A stretch of DNA of 64,000 bases from Anodontia alba (taxonomy: Eukaryota; Mollusca; Bivalvia; Lucinida; Lucinidae). The translations under genes were made by a program, and so were the position numbers. Below, in pieces: positions 1-10,385 of the stretch. The stretch's first letter is position 1. Each line of letters opens with the position of its first letter. The DNA lies in the NCBI GenBank assembly GCA_964016985.1, contig OZ024833.1, positions 61,207,463-61,271,462 of the forward strand, in the 5' to 3' direction. Under the pieces are notes generated by a model. The model saw nothing but the letters and a program-made list of their open reading frames with translations. It did not search any database and was not told where the DNA came from.

Positions 1-254
1 CAAAGACTTTAAAAATGGTACTAGCTGCTCTTTCGCTTGGCGCTCAGCATTAAGAAAGTAGAGCTAGAACTGGTCAGCTCAGTGTCAGTATAATGTGACT
101 GGGTGGAATATCATGTCAAAGTGTCTGGGGCGTGATATTTCAGTGAGGCAGCACTCTAAAAGTGAGCATTGAGCTCCCTGCCACATCCAGACACCGTCGC
201 GATATGACTGAAAAAAGTTGAAAGCGACGTTAAGCCCAAATCAAACAAAACAAA
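1..254 (+). mobile_element. SINE, mollusc type, possibly cut by window edge
   Basis: The block contains TTTCGCTTGGCGCTCAGCAT near 32, a GTGTCAGTATAATGTGACTG core near 84, and a tail CGACGTTAAGCCCAAATC running into an ACAAAA-rich end. I remember this combination from many bivalve sequences, where it behaves as a short interspersed element; that is recollection. The tail resembles the ends of the SINEs at 3892 and 63410, which suggests they use a similar retrotransposition machinery. No coding capacity. The 5' end may lie outside the window. Confidence 0.6.
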
Positions 255-631
255 AGATTTCAATATAACTTGGCAGGAATGTTCCTTTGGTGACCCTCTA
301 CCAAGTTTGTTGAAGCTTTCATGATTCGTCAAAAAACATGGCCGTTAGGGCGTAGGGCTTTATAGCTATATAAAACTTTTTAAACCACCGGACCAATTTC
401 AATATAACTTGGCAGAAATGTTCCTTTGGTGACCCTCTTTTAAGATTCAGTTCAAGTCGTCAAGATTTGTAAAAAAACATGGCCGAGGGTGTGATGGAGG
501 GGGGTGGGGGTGGTTAGTGCTATAAAGTTTATACAAAAATCCTAGAGCAGTGAACTTGGCTGAAACTTCAACAGTAAATATGCAAATCTGTTTGGTCAGG
601 TGAGCGATATAGGACCATCATGGTCCTCTTG
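255..631 (+). repeat. H-type tandem element tail with terminal hairpin
   Basis: Two degenerate units start at about 258 and 397 (TTTCAATATAACTTGGCAG followed by AATGTTCCTTTGGTGACCCT), giving a 139-bp period. The block then passes CAGGTGAGCGATATA and closes with a short hairpin, AGGACCATCATGGTCCT, at 611-627. The period and unit style match the larger array at 24834-28150. Confidence 0.6.
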
Positions 632-820
632 TTCTTATTTCTGCTCAAAAACATAGATTGTAGGTACACGTTAGAACCGCCTCGTCGAGGCGGTTCTAAC
701 GAGTACCCATAATCTATGTTCTGAGCAGAAATATGAAAAATACCAGAATTTTTATCTGAAAATTTTCATTTTTTGGTGGTATAATTTTCAGTATATTTGA
801 ATAGGCGTGTTTTCGTAATG
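632..820 (-). mobile_element. Family A hairpin element, 5' truncated
   Basis: Contains the whole central palindrome (about 644-732) and the AT-rich arm ending in GTTTTCGTAATG, but lacks the arm with the CCCC/GGGG stem. It directly abuts the H-type tail, so the missing arm was probably lost when the two became joined. Confidence 0.85.
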
Positions 821-885
821 TTAGTACGCTTTCGCCTTAATGTTGTTACATAACGGATCTTTTTCTGTGGTTTTTGTGTACTTTC

Positions 886-1571
886 GAACTTCAATGGATC
901 AAACATCTTTATATTCAGGACTATGCAGCTTTGTTCGAGACATGGATAGTTCGAGCGACTGAGGGTTAGTCAGGAGGCAAATGATAATAATTTAGTGAAG
1001 TCTTTTCGATTTTCTATAAAATAATGGTATACTGTGTGTACCCATTAGAATCGCCGGAATAGTACCCACAACGTACATTTTTTGGATAAAATAAAAACCG
1101 TGCCTAATTCGAACTGATTTTGAGTCCCTAGGAAATTCTTCCGATAGTTCATGAAAACGAATATTTAGAGATATTCATCACGAAAACATGTCTATATACT
1201 TTTCACCCCCTTATACCCCACTTTTATATGGTAAAACTGGAGTTTACAGGGGTATACATTATTTTTCTTATTTCTGCTCAAAAACATAGATTGTGGGTGC
1301 ATGTTAGAACTGCCTCGCCGAGGCGGTTCTAACGAGTACCCACAATTTATGTTTTGAGCAGAGATATGAAAAATATCAGAATTTTAATCTGAAAACTTTC
1401 AGTTTTTGGTAAAAAAAGAAAAATATTAGAATTTTTCATCTGAAAATTTTCATTTTTTGGTGGTTAAATTTTCAGTATATTTGAATAGGCGTGTTTTCGT
1501 AATGTTAGGAATTATTTCTTTATTTTTATCAAGAAAATGTATGTTGCTTGAGTCATTGAAGTTTTTCTGTA
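886..1571. mobile_element. Two fused family B fragments interrupted by an A copy
   Basis: The first part (886-1090) is a reversed B right arm and core (CGAACTTCAATGG, then TTCGATTTTCTATAAAA, then CATTAGAATCGCC). From about 1090 a second B left arm follows (TTGAGTCCCTAGGAAATTC). It breaks at 1175 for the A insertion and resumes at 1505, then jumps to a terminal GAGTCATTGAAG near 1551, so it also carries an internal deletion. Confidence 0.65.
1176..1504 (-). mobile_element. Family A element inserted in family B
   Basis: Starts CATCACGAAAACATG and ends GTTTTCGTAATG. The flanks GAGATATT and TTAGGA join to give the normal B sequence GATATTTTAGG, so this insertion shows no duplication beyond, at most, one T. 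The AT-rich arm holds an internal duplication: the CTGAAAA...TCATTTTTTGG segment appears twice, which lengthens the copy to 329 bp. Confidence 0.9.
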
Positions 1572-1849
1572 TCTTCATCATATACTTAATATTTGTAGTG
1601 CTCATGAGACAACGTATTTTGTCCCCCGACTGAAAATCATCACTGAAAAACGGCATAAAATGCTAGTAATAAATAGCTGGAGCAGCATTTAAATAGCTTT
1701 TCGATTCTAATATGATACATGATGAATGAAATCGACATCGTTGCAATGTTTTCCAACGAACTCTTTTGCAGCGAACGTCGACAGAAGTAGATGTTTACGT
1801 GCGACGTCATCAAACGCGCCCTTTGGCACGCACTACGTTGATGTGAATT

Positions 1850-3515
1850 ATTTAAGAAATAAATTATTCCGAACCGTGCTCAAATGCCCAAGATAAAGCA
1901 CAGTTGTGTTTGGGTTGAACCCAAACTCAACTGTGCTTTATCTGCGGCATTTGAGCACGGTTCAGAATAATTTATTTTTTTCTAACACCCCTCACTGAGC
2001 GAATATTTTGCATAAATGAGATTTTTATTAATTTTTATGATTATTTTTATTACCTGACTTCCCCATTTGGTAGTTGACGTCAACCGTTAAGCATTACGTC
2101 ACACGGTTACGTAGTTACAAGGTTCGATGACGAACATTCAAAATGGCGGATACTTATGCGAATCAGCTGACGATGTAAAATATTAAATTGATTTCTAACA
2201 CCCCTGTTCGTGTTGTTCCTTATTTGTCTTTACATTTCTAGCCGTGCTTTATCTGAGGCATTTGAGCACAGGAATTTCGTCGCGCGCTATCAACGGGAAA
2301 CCAATCATAATACTGTTGCGAAAGTTGCGTCCCTGGTAACTATGGATGCTAGCTTACAATATTGGTCGAAACATTCATATGCATAATAAATTACATTAGT
2401 AAGACAGAAAATTATCTATGAACATTGCCGTTCTTTGATCTTTTTTACCTGATGAGTTCCTCTACAGGTTGTACCATTCAAACACATTCGTTTCCATCAT
2501 GTACATTTGTTGACATTATCGAAAACAAAAGTGTCGGTTAACATTCTTATTTTGCTGTTTTATGTCTGTCCTCCTCAGGTCCATCCCGGCATCCAAATTC
2601 ATCCGATTTGCAATTCTTTCATGAACACAGGATACAAGTTTTTTTTTTTTTTATGTTTTACATCGTTTTAATATTTTACATCGTCAGCTGATTCTTATCA
2701 GTATCCGCCATTTTGAGTATTCGTCATCGAACCTTGTAACTATGTAACCGTGTGACGTAATACTTAAGAGGTATTGTCAACTACCAAATGGGGAAGTCAG
2801 GTAATAACAAAAATCTCAAAAATCAATAAAAATCTCATTTTTCAAAACATTCGCTCAGTGAGGGGTGTTAGAAAAGAAATAAATTATTCCGAACCGTGCT
2901 CGAATGCCGCAGATAAAGCACAGTTGAGTTTGGGTTGTACCCATTTGAACACTCGCTCACTGCGCTCGCTCGTGCTCAAATGGGTACAACCCAAACTCAC
3001 CTGTGCTTTATCTTGGGCATTTGAGCACGGTTCGGGATAATTTATTTCTTAAGTAAAACATAAAAACTTGTATCCTGTTTTCATGAAAGAATTGCAAATC
3101 GAATGAAATTGGAGTGCCGCAACGGACCTACGGAGGACAGATATAAAACACAAAACGTTAACCAACACTTTTGTTTTCGATAATGTCAACAAATACACGA
3201 TGGCAACAAGGAGTAAAACGAATGTGTTTGAATGATATAACCTGTAGAGGAACTACACTAAAAAAAGTCAAAGAACTGCAATGTTCGTAGACCATTTTCT
3301 CTCTTACATATATAATTCATTATGTATATGAATGTTTCGACCAATATTGTAAGCTAGCATCCATAGTTACCAGGGACGCAACTTTCGCAACAGTAATATG
3401 ATTGGTTTCCCGTTGATAGCGCGCGACGAAATTCCTATGCTCAAATGCCTTAGATAAAGCACGACTAGAAATGTAAAGACAAATAAGGAACAACACGAGC
3501 AGGGGTGTTAGAATG
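1850..3515. mobile_element. Composite inverted-repeat (foldback) element
   Basis: Order of modules: small palindrome P0 (1855-1975), arm A1 (1980-2180), arm B1 (2195-2668), inverted A1 (about 2665-2870), palindrome P (2873-3050), inverted B1 (3055-3515). Each arm border carries TTCTAACACCCC or its complement. P0 and P are related palindromes built on CCGAACCGTGCTCRAATGCC and AGATAAAGCACAGTTG. The arms hold no ORF of note. I do not recognise the family; it could be a foldback transposon or two nested non-autonomous elements. Confidence 0.75.
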
Positions 3516-3669
3516 TAGTTTGATCACAGTAATGTTTCCGTTAGGCGTTATGGGAAAACGTTAACGTCAGAGTGTGCCAGCGTTAGTAACAAGTAGTTAA
3601 GGAATAAACTTGCTTTTAAGGAGATTTTTCAAGTATGCTAAAACATTTTACGCAAAAAATGTTTATGAT

Positions 3670-3807
3670 AAATAGAATATAACACGGTTGTTTTGAAATC
3701 GGCCCTGGTTTCGGTTCTCGGCCTTTCACCGATCCGGTTCGAGCTGAGACAGGCAACTCGAGCTGAGAGCAGGGCCGAGATTAAAACAACCGTATAATAT
3801 TCTATAC
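3670..3807. repeat. Short palindromic element
   Basis: Outer arms AGAATATAACACGGTTGTTTT and AAAACAACCGTATAATATTCT are near-perfect complements. The loop repeats GGTTCGAGCTGAGA-like and CTCGAGCTGAGAGC words. Size and shape suggest a minimal hairpin transposon, but no target duplication is evident. Confidence 0.55.
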
Positions 3808-3891
3808 GTCTCACAATCTCTTTATTTCTTTCGATGGTTTGAGAAGGCTATGTTTTGTGAATGTTGTGTTTCTTTTGGTAATATCCATTCT

Positions 3892-4172
3892 GGGGGTGGT
3901 CGGGTGATGCGAAGGTGTCGTGTATCTTACGTTACCGGGGCATCTAATTGATATCTAATTGATATTGGCTTACAGCTGGGCAAGCCTTTCTATCCTTGTA
4001 GCAGGTAAGGGAACGTTTTTATTTGTTTCTGTTTTGCACTTTCATTCCTGTTCCTCTTTTTTCTCTGCCCCTCTCTTTCATCTCTGCTATCTCTTCTATT
4101 TCTTTCTCTGGGAAAACGTCACAAAATGACCCACAAGGGCTGACGTGTCGTTAAACACCAACACAATAAATC
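3892..4172 (+). mobile_element. SINE with imperfect 12-bp target duplication
   Basis: Begins GGGGGTGGTCGGGTG and ends GTCGTTAAACACCAACACAA. It is flanked by AATATCCATTCT (3880-3891) and AATATTCATTCT (4173-4184), one mismatch in 12, which fixes both ends. The middle is pyrimidine-rich (CTCTCTTTCATCTC). Same family as the copies at 49461 and 63410. Confidence 0.8.
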
Positions 4173-4192
4173 AATATTCATTCTTTTTTATA

Positions 4193-4507
4193 CATTACGA
4201 AAACATGCCTATTCAAATACACTGAAACGTTTACCACCAAAAAACGAAAATATTCAGATAAAAAATTCTGATGGTTTTCATATTTCTGCTCAAAACATAA
4301 AATTCTGATATTTTTCATATTTCTGCTCAAAACATAGATTGTGGGTACTCGTTAGAACCGCCTCGACGAGGCGGTTCTTACGAGTACCCATAATCTATGT
4401 TTTGATCAGAAATAAGGAAAATAATGTATACCCCTGTAAACCCCAGTTTTACTATATAAAAGTGGGGTTTAAGGTGGTCAAAATTATATAGGTATGTTTT
4501 CGTGATG
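4193..4507 (+). mobile_element. Family A element
   Basis: Both ends intact (CATTACGAAAACATGCC, GTTTTCGTGATG), flanking base A on each side. A 37-bp stretch of the AT-rich arm around TTTCATATTTCTGCTCAAAA is duplicated, extending the copy to 315 bp. Confidence 0.92.
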
Positions 4508-5621
4508 AACGTTTCTATGATACAGACATATACCAAGACCTTTGTATTGGAACAAACAGCTATTATTGAGCAGCATGTCAATCACTAAGCATAAAGAGCG
4601 GTAACTATGTACTGCTTATCTGTCGTACAGATTCATAGGTATAGTCTCGCTTTGATACAGATAAGGCTGACTAAATCTTATAACTTCCCACCCAGCCGAC
4701 AAAAGACGTTTAATACAACGCCGTATCAACGTCGATGCAACGTCATGACGTTGCATCGACATTAATGCGACATTGTATAAACGCCATCACGTTGAATCGA
4801 TGTTCATGCGGCGTTGGATAACGTCATGTGCCCGTACATGTAGACTGGCTCCAGTCGTTTCTACTTTTAATTTTTTATCACTTCCTGTAGATGTAGCAAA
4901 TTTTATCTCTTTAATCCCATTTCACTGTTTTACTACTTGTAAACTAAGGGACATAAATGATAAAATCATATAAACTGTACTAGACTGTATACCTTTGAAA
5001 AGAAAAGAGAAAATGATAGAAAAGAGAGAGTCTGGAGACAGACTACATATACATGTACTACGAGTTAAAGCTTTGGCATGAAATGATTTATTTGTAAAGT
5101 AGAGATTAGATTTATTTGTATAAGATTAGAAGTGTTAGATAAGTAATGTTCTATTGGTCTATTGCAATGGGCACATCTTTGACTTTAACACTTATCCTGT
5201 TAGGCTTTCTTCTGATCTGGGCCGACGGAAGCACCCTTGGCCCCATTTTGTTCCTACTTGTCAACAGATTTCTTTCATACTCAAACGTGATGTACCAATG
5301 GACAGGCTTACTCATAGCGAAACAGTCATGGTCACTTGACTACCACATGATAGCGAGGCATGTTACAAACCGGTGTTTGTTTCATATACTTACTATAAAA
5401 AATACTCCAAGAGAATAGTGCCAAATGTGGCTGTCGCAGGCAGCATTTAACAACTTGCGTCGATCTGTCTACCATTTATGTACAGTTTGTCAAACAAAAT
5501 TGTTCAAGCAGAGTCCGCATGGTTGACATAGGAACCTATTTGATCGGATAGGAGTGATAAAATTGGTTTAGAATGCTTTTTGGAATCAGTTTGTTAAACA
5601 GACTACGCTTGTGGTAATTAA
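4508..5621. other. No gene recognised; perfect 30-bp palindrome
   Basis: Unique-looking DNA apart from a perfect 30-bp palindrome at 4731-4760 (GTCGATGCAACGTCA and its complement), set among scattered AACGTCGATG/CAACGCCG words from 4700 to 4830. A 90-codon frame at 5146-5418 has a hydrophobic start but no recognisable domain, and I do not call it a gene. Confidence 0.6.
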
Positions 5622-5912
5622 ATAAAAACAACAACAACAACAACAACTAAAACAAACAAAATACAAAAACAACAACAACAACAAAAACAAAAAAACAGCA
5701 GTAGCAGCAGCAGCAACAACAACAACAAAACAAAACAAATAAAAACAACAACAACAAACAAACAACTCCTCCCCCCCAAAAAAAACAAAAAAAAAAAACC
5801 CACAAAAACCCCCACAAAAAAACCCCAAAACAAACAAAGAAACAAACAAAAATAAACAAACAAACAAAACAAAACATAACAAAACAACAAACAACAACAC
5901 CAACAACACCAA
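5622..5912. repeat. Degenerate (CAA)n simple-sequence tract
   Basis: Almost 300 bp made only of A and C on this strand, dominated by AAC/CAA triplets with a few AGC units and C-runs. The open frames on the opposite strand are a by-product of triplet composition. Confidence 0.9.
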
Positions 5913-5999
5913 CAGCGACCAAAAACAATAACAACCATTTTATTGTTATTATTGATGAGCCGCATAGTGGGAAAAGAGCAGTTATAGCAAATGTGAAAG

Positions 6000-6590
6000 G
6001 CAACGGCTCCGGCCTATAGACTTTTAAGTAAGTCGGTTGGTGCATGTTGCTCTGGCTCTGGTCGGGCCCACCGGAGTCTAACTGTTGGTTTTCTTTTGCT
6101 TCAGCATTTCAGTTATTTCTTGCTGTCGAATCCTAATTGTTGTTTCATCATTGTATTTGTTTGATTTTTATGTTCTCGGAGATCTTGCACTGATGAGCTA
6201 GAAACCCTTCACGCGGACTGAACAAATGTCTCGTGTATACCACGGCAGACCTAAGGGCGAGTGTTATCGCCACGTAAAATCGATTTAACCCCCCACCCCC
6301 CTCCCCCAGTAGTATTCTTACTGACCGTTCCAAGGCGGTGCTTCTGCTGTGATTGACAATTTCTATCATTGTTTGCCTTTGCATGCATGTTCTGGTGAAA
6401 TTTTCATTTTCGATAGCCGTTTGGCCAATGTGTGGGAAAGGAAACTGTTCCTTTGGTTTTCTGCTTGTAGTGTTGTGATTGTGGTGCCCTTGCTTTAAGT
6501 GCGTCCTTCTTTCCCTTTCGTGTCTGGAACGGAAGGTGTTAGGTAATTGTATCGATTCATGACCATTGCCTTCCTTTCTATTCACGGGAG
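6000..6590 (+). repeat. Family Q: piece resembling a retroelement 3' region
   Basis: Contains a C-run followed by AGTAGTATTCTTACTGACCG and TTCCAAGGCGGTG (6300-6340). The same order of words (C-rich run, ACTGACCGTTCTAAGGCGG) occurs reversed in the 3' units of the reverse transcriptase relic at 56411-57130. I infer a dispersed fragment of that element or of a SINE sharing its tail. Confidence 0.5.
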
Positions 6591-6639
6591 ACGACAGTTA
6601 ATCAGAAATCATGTACGAACTTGTTTTATAAATTTAAAA

Positions 6640-7011
6640 CTTCAAGAAACATATGTTTTGGTTAGTTATTTGTTAGAATCGCCACACCGATTCGAATTTG
6701 TTTTTGAGTCCCAAGGAAATTCTTCCGATAGCTCAAGGAAACAAATATTAGGGATATTTCAGGGAAATCTTCCTACTTTATCATGAAAATATATGTTGTG
6801 TACTCATTAGAATCGCCCGATCGAGGCAAATATAATGATTACACTCAACATACGATAATCTTATAGAAGATCAAAAAGACATCCCTAAATTATCCCCATT
6901 TGCCTCCTGACTTGGCACCATGATCAACCCTCCGTAGCTCGAACTAGTACTCATGTCTATAACAAATTTCCTTGGTCCCAAAGATATTCGAGCCATTGAA
7001 GTTCGACAGTA
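6640..7011 (+). mobile_element. Family B element with D-like left part
   Basis: The left edge (ACATATGTTTTGG, TTTGTTAGAATCGCC) resembles the centre of family D. From about 6672 the sequence follows B: TTTTTGAGTCCCAAGG, core near 6805-6835, right arm ending GAGCCATTGAAGTTCGACAG. The core has lost its right-hand symmetry. Confidence 0.65.
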
Positions 7012-7166
7012 ATTAGGTACAAAAATGATGAAATAGCAAACTATTGTTTACTACTTAGGACCCTATAGACCCCGGTTTTCACTATACATCATAGAGTAAT
7101 ATGGAGCTGTTCATCACACAGACTTGTAAACGTAATGTGTACCCTCAGTTTAATCTGATAGCAAAC

Positions 7167-7282
7167 TGGGCCCAGTTGTTCAAAACTAACGATGTCGTTA
7201 GTTAACGTAGCGTTAAAACTTCGATCATTAAATGTGGCATATACGCTAATATTTTTGCTGAAAAAATGTGAGTAGCTTTTGC
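7167..7282 (+). mobile_element. Family G element, left half only
   Basis: Starts CTGGGCCCAGTTGTTCAAAA and CTAACGATGTCGTTAGTTAA, then runs to the core words AAAATGTGAGTAGCTTTTGC. The right half seen in the full copy at 31871 is missing. Confidence 0.7.
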
Positions 7283-7641
7283 ATTTGCTGAAGTTTTATT
7301 GATTTTTGTAAAAAGGAAAATAAAAAATCCTGAAGTTTATTGGTTTAAACGGCATAGCCACCAAGCGGTAAATATATGTAATTTTGTTGACTGACTGTAG
7401 ATACACCAGAAACGGGGCCGATATACATGTTCATGGCAAAGCATCATGCAATCTAGTCTTTGCGTGTTGACTTCGTGTCTTGTGGGATAGGCCTGAAGAT
7501 TGGAGGAAAATGTTGTTCAAGTAAAAGCGACGTGAATTTAAGGTTTCCAAAATCGTTCCAAGAAATTTTGAAGTTTGCTTCAGATCGGCATTTTTCTCAG
7601 AATACTCGATTACGTAATGGATTCTAAGGTCTTCTTTTACG

Positions 7642-7831
7642 CTAAGCATGCTGGGTAAAATTTTTGCAGACGACAAATAAAATATTTTTCTTATTTCAAT
7701 TTTCTGAAAACAGGCTTTGACATCACATGCAAACTGTCATGGACAATTTGCATGTGATATCAATGCCCATTTTCTGTAAAACATATCACTAATTTTTCGC
7801 CTGCTGAATTTGCCAAAAGAGTGGTAAAAGT
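7642..7831 (+). mobile_element. Family F hairpin element
   Basis: Left end GCTAAGCATGCTGGGTAAAA, then GCAGACGACA; right end GCCAAAAGAGTGGTAAAAG followed by TTAA at 7832. The left target site is mutated to TTTA. The central arms ACAGGCTTTGACATC / GATATCAATGCCCA are partly degraded. Confidence 0.75.
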
Positions 7832-7908
7832 TTAAAAACTAAAAACTATCAAATATTATCATCAGACGGAACAGAACCTTCCCAGAACCTGTCATACAGT
7901 AAATTTAA

Positions 7909-8079
7909 CCTTTACCATTGTCTGGGAAAACTCAGCAGACAACACATTGATGATATTTTCTCTTCTTTTTTCCCATAAAACAGGATGTTACGTTTCATAT
8001 CAAATCCTGTTTTCCTGGGAAAATAAGAAAAAAGTTTCAAAATGTCGTCTGCTGAAAATTTTACCCAGCGTGCTAAGCC
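7909..8079 (+). mobile_element. Family F element with TTAA on both sides
   Basis: TTAA at 7905-7908 and 8080-8083 bracket CCTTTACCATTGTCTGGGAA ... TTTACCCAGCGTGCTAAGCC. The hairpin centre is deleted, so the copy is 171 bp against about 205 for the full form at 18959. Confidence 0.8.
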
Positions 8080-8339
8080 TTAAACATCATTTCGTCATGC
8101 AGCATCTGAGTGAAAATACAAACATTCTAAGTCTTCACTTGATTAAATTATTCATTATACAACAATTCTGACAGCATGATTTTCTTATTCGAAGGTGATA
8201 TGACATATAATTCATCTCTTTTTATATAATATTATGGCATCTTAGAACTGATTATATAAACTCTGTAGGTACAAATATCAAGGACAGTAAGGAAAAAATT
8301 ATGCTATGAGCTAACCTCTGACAAGAGTGAGAAGTACAT

Positions 8340-8640
8340 AAAAACAAACAAGAACAATTAAACAAAACACTTACACCAACCCCACTCCCACCCCCAAAAC
8401 ACAAAAAATAATAAAAAACAAAAAAAAAAAAAAAAAAAAACAACAAAAAACAAAACAAAAAAAACAAACAAACAAACAAACAAACCCAAAACAACAAGCA
8501 CAACAAAACAATATCAACATAAAAATATAAAATATAAATAAAATAATAAAAAACATAAAACAAAAACAAAAAGAAAGCCTGAAAAAAAAAAAAAAAAAAA
8601 AAAGCAGCTAAAAGCAACAACAACAACAACAAAACAATAA
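8340..8640. repeat. A-rich simple-sequence tract
   Basis: A-runs, AAAC/AAAAC motifs and CAA triplets with almost no G. Poly-F/poly-C frames on the other strand come from this composition. Confidence 0.9.
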
Positions 8641-8688
8641 CAATGTAACGTTACGTTAAAATACAATTACGTTTCCTATATAGTGACG

Positions 8689-8766
<78 letters not shown>
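8689..8766. repeat. (CA)n microsatellite
   Basis: About 38 uninterrupted CA dinucleotides after TGACGT. Confidence 0.98.
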
Positions 8767-8772
<6 letters not shown>

Positions 8773-9398
8773 CTTCACAGCTTGACTTTGATCCTTACAC
8801 AGAGACAGTATGGTAGATGCGTCTTGTTATGTACGGCAAACAAAGATTTTTCTTAGAATTAGTTTGATCTTGTCTTTTTTAGGCACAACGAGGTTATGGA
8901 CCACGTCAAGTAAATGTGTACCTTAGACCATAAGCCATACTGCTAATCCCGCGCATGCACACCGTCTGACCACGACTTATACATTCCACTGATACATTCC
9001 TCAATGTTCAATATCACCAAAGGTCCTGATCGGAGCAGATGCGCTGATGCACAAACCGGCCCGGTTCTCCAGTGTCCACATATGCACAGAAGACACAGTT
9101 TTGCAGGGCATTGTCTATATGTCTTCATACAATGTGTCATAGAATTTCCCATTAACGTATGTCTGGGATATGGTTTTATTAAAAGAAATAAAAGACTGGA
9201 GACCAAATGTCACCCGACGTCTGAAGAAATATTATAACCCTTCTCATTATTTTTCCGAATTGTTATATTACAACAGAATTTCCACAAGAAAGAATAAAGT
9301 CACTATATAAGACATGCAAAATACATTGAAGATAACTCCATGCACGATAAATACACAAATTTTTAACATCAAGGATTGTTACAATTACAGATATAATT
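8767..9398. other. No feature recognised
   Basis: AT-rich unique-looking sequence. Short frames on both strands at 8943-9237 overlap as mirror frames and show no domain. Confidence 0.5.
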
Positions 9399-9634
9399 GA
9401 GCCAGCGCACGAAACAACCTACAATAAGACTTGTGCGATCAGCGAAGCCTCAGATCAGCCTGCGCGGATTGCGCATCCGCGCAGTCTGATCAGAGTCTTT
9501 GCTAATCGCATGTGCCTTCTACAACACCCGGGCTTTCCAAAGAGGGATAAACAAGAACTCTTGCCGAACTCTTGCTGATCCGAGTCTTTGCTGGTCACAC
9601 AGGTCTTATTGTAGTTTTTGCCATGCGCTGGCTC
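9399..9634. mobile_element. Family J element
   Basis: Inverted ends GAGCCAGCGCACG and CATGCGCTGGCTC, inner arms CTACAATAAGACTTGTG / ACAGGTCTTATTGTAG, and a core GATCAGCCTGCGCGG ... CCGCGCAGTCTGATCAG. No clear target duplication. The CAGCG/CGCTG ends could suggest a hAT-type origin, but this is not established. Confidence 0.65.
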
Positions 9635-9794
9635 TTTTCATTATTACAATGTCTTCCCTAAATAAGGACAACAACAGTTGCTGTTAAATGCTATAAAACT
9701 GCAAGAACACGCATCATCATATTATTAGAAGACTTTGTATATGATACAGCTAACATTAATGGGTCGAACATCTTTGGGTCCATGGACATTTGTT

Positions 9795-10004
9795 TGGCGG
9801 GCCCCCGTAGCCTAGTGGATAAAAGAGCTGACTCTTAATGCATTAGGTTTCTCACCGCTGTGGTTCGAGCCTCGCTCGGGTCACATGTGGGAAAGCCAAG
9901 TTCTGTTTACGGATGGTCCGCTTTTCACCCACCTTTGATGAACGGCTCTAAGTGAAATATTCTTGAAAGGGTCGTAAAACCCAAATCAAATAAAAAAGAA
10001 GAAA
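9795..10004 (+). mobile_element. tRNA-derived SINE with 13-bp target duplication
   Basis: Head GGCGGGCCCCCGTAGCCTAG carries an A-box-like TAGCCTAGTGGA and a B-box-like GGTTCGAGCCT, the internal RNA polymerase III promoter of tRNA-derived SINEs. Tail GTCGTAAAACCCAAATC then A-rich. ATGGACATTTGTT is repeated exactly at 9782-9794 and 10005-10017. Confidence 0.88.
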
Positions 10005-10055
10005 ATGGACATTTGTTCGAGCCACTGGTGGTGAATCATAGCGCCAGGTGAGGAG

Positions 10056-10120
10056 AGTAGTATTGGGTGCCACTCTAGGCACTCCTTCATAAGGAGTGCC
10101 CAGAGTGGCACCAATACTAC
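10056..10120. mobile_element. 65-bp palindromic insertion with 7-bp duplication
   Basis: AGTAGTATTGGGTGCCACTC meets its complement at CTCCTTCATAAGGAG and ends GGCACCAATACTAC. TGAGGAG stands on both sides (10049-10055 and 10121-10127), while undisturbed B copies have a single version of this site. It looks like a mobile hairpin with no loop content. Confidence 0.8.
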
Positions 10121-10385
10121 TGAGGAGGCAAGCTAGGATAATTTAGGGATGCTTCTTCAATCTTCTATAAAAATGGTATGTTGTGGTTACACATTAGAAT
10201 AGCATGAGGCTATTCTAATGAGTACACATAACATATATTGTCGTGATAAAATATGAAAATTTCCCTAAAATATGCCTAAATATTTGTTTTCTTGAGCTAT
10301 CGGAAAAAATTCCTAAGGACACGACAACGAGTTCGAATCAGACTCTGTGAACGAGGCATCGGTGTTCATTGAAGTATTTGTAACT

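Larger units (their letters stand above)
9747..10385 (-). mobile_element. Family B element with two nested insertions
   Basis: TA at 9745-9746 precedes CAGCTAACATTAATGGGTCG. The right arm is split by a SINE (9795-10004) and by a 65-bp palindrome (10056-10120). Then come the core CATTAGAATAGC...GCTATTCTAATGAG (10190-10225) and the left arm AACGAGTTCGAATCAGACTC. The distal end near 10382 is degraded. Confidence 0.75.

Noticed and set aside
5146..5418. 90-codon frame with hydrophobic N-terminal part
   Set aside because: No motif, no conserved partner nearby and no splice or promoter signals that I can support.
8252..8632. Frames of 60-170 codons rich in Phe, Cys and Val (also 5586-6045 and 32558-33076)
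   Set aside because: They are translations of A/C-rich simple repeats on the opposite strand, with no domain and mirror frames in several phases.
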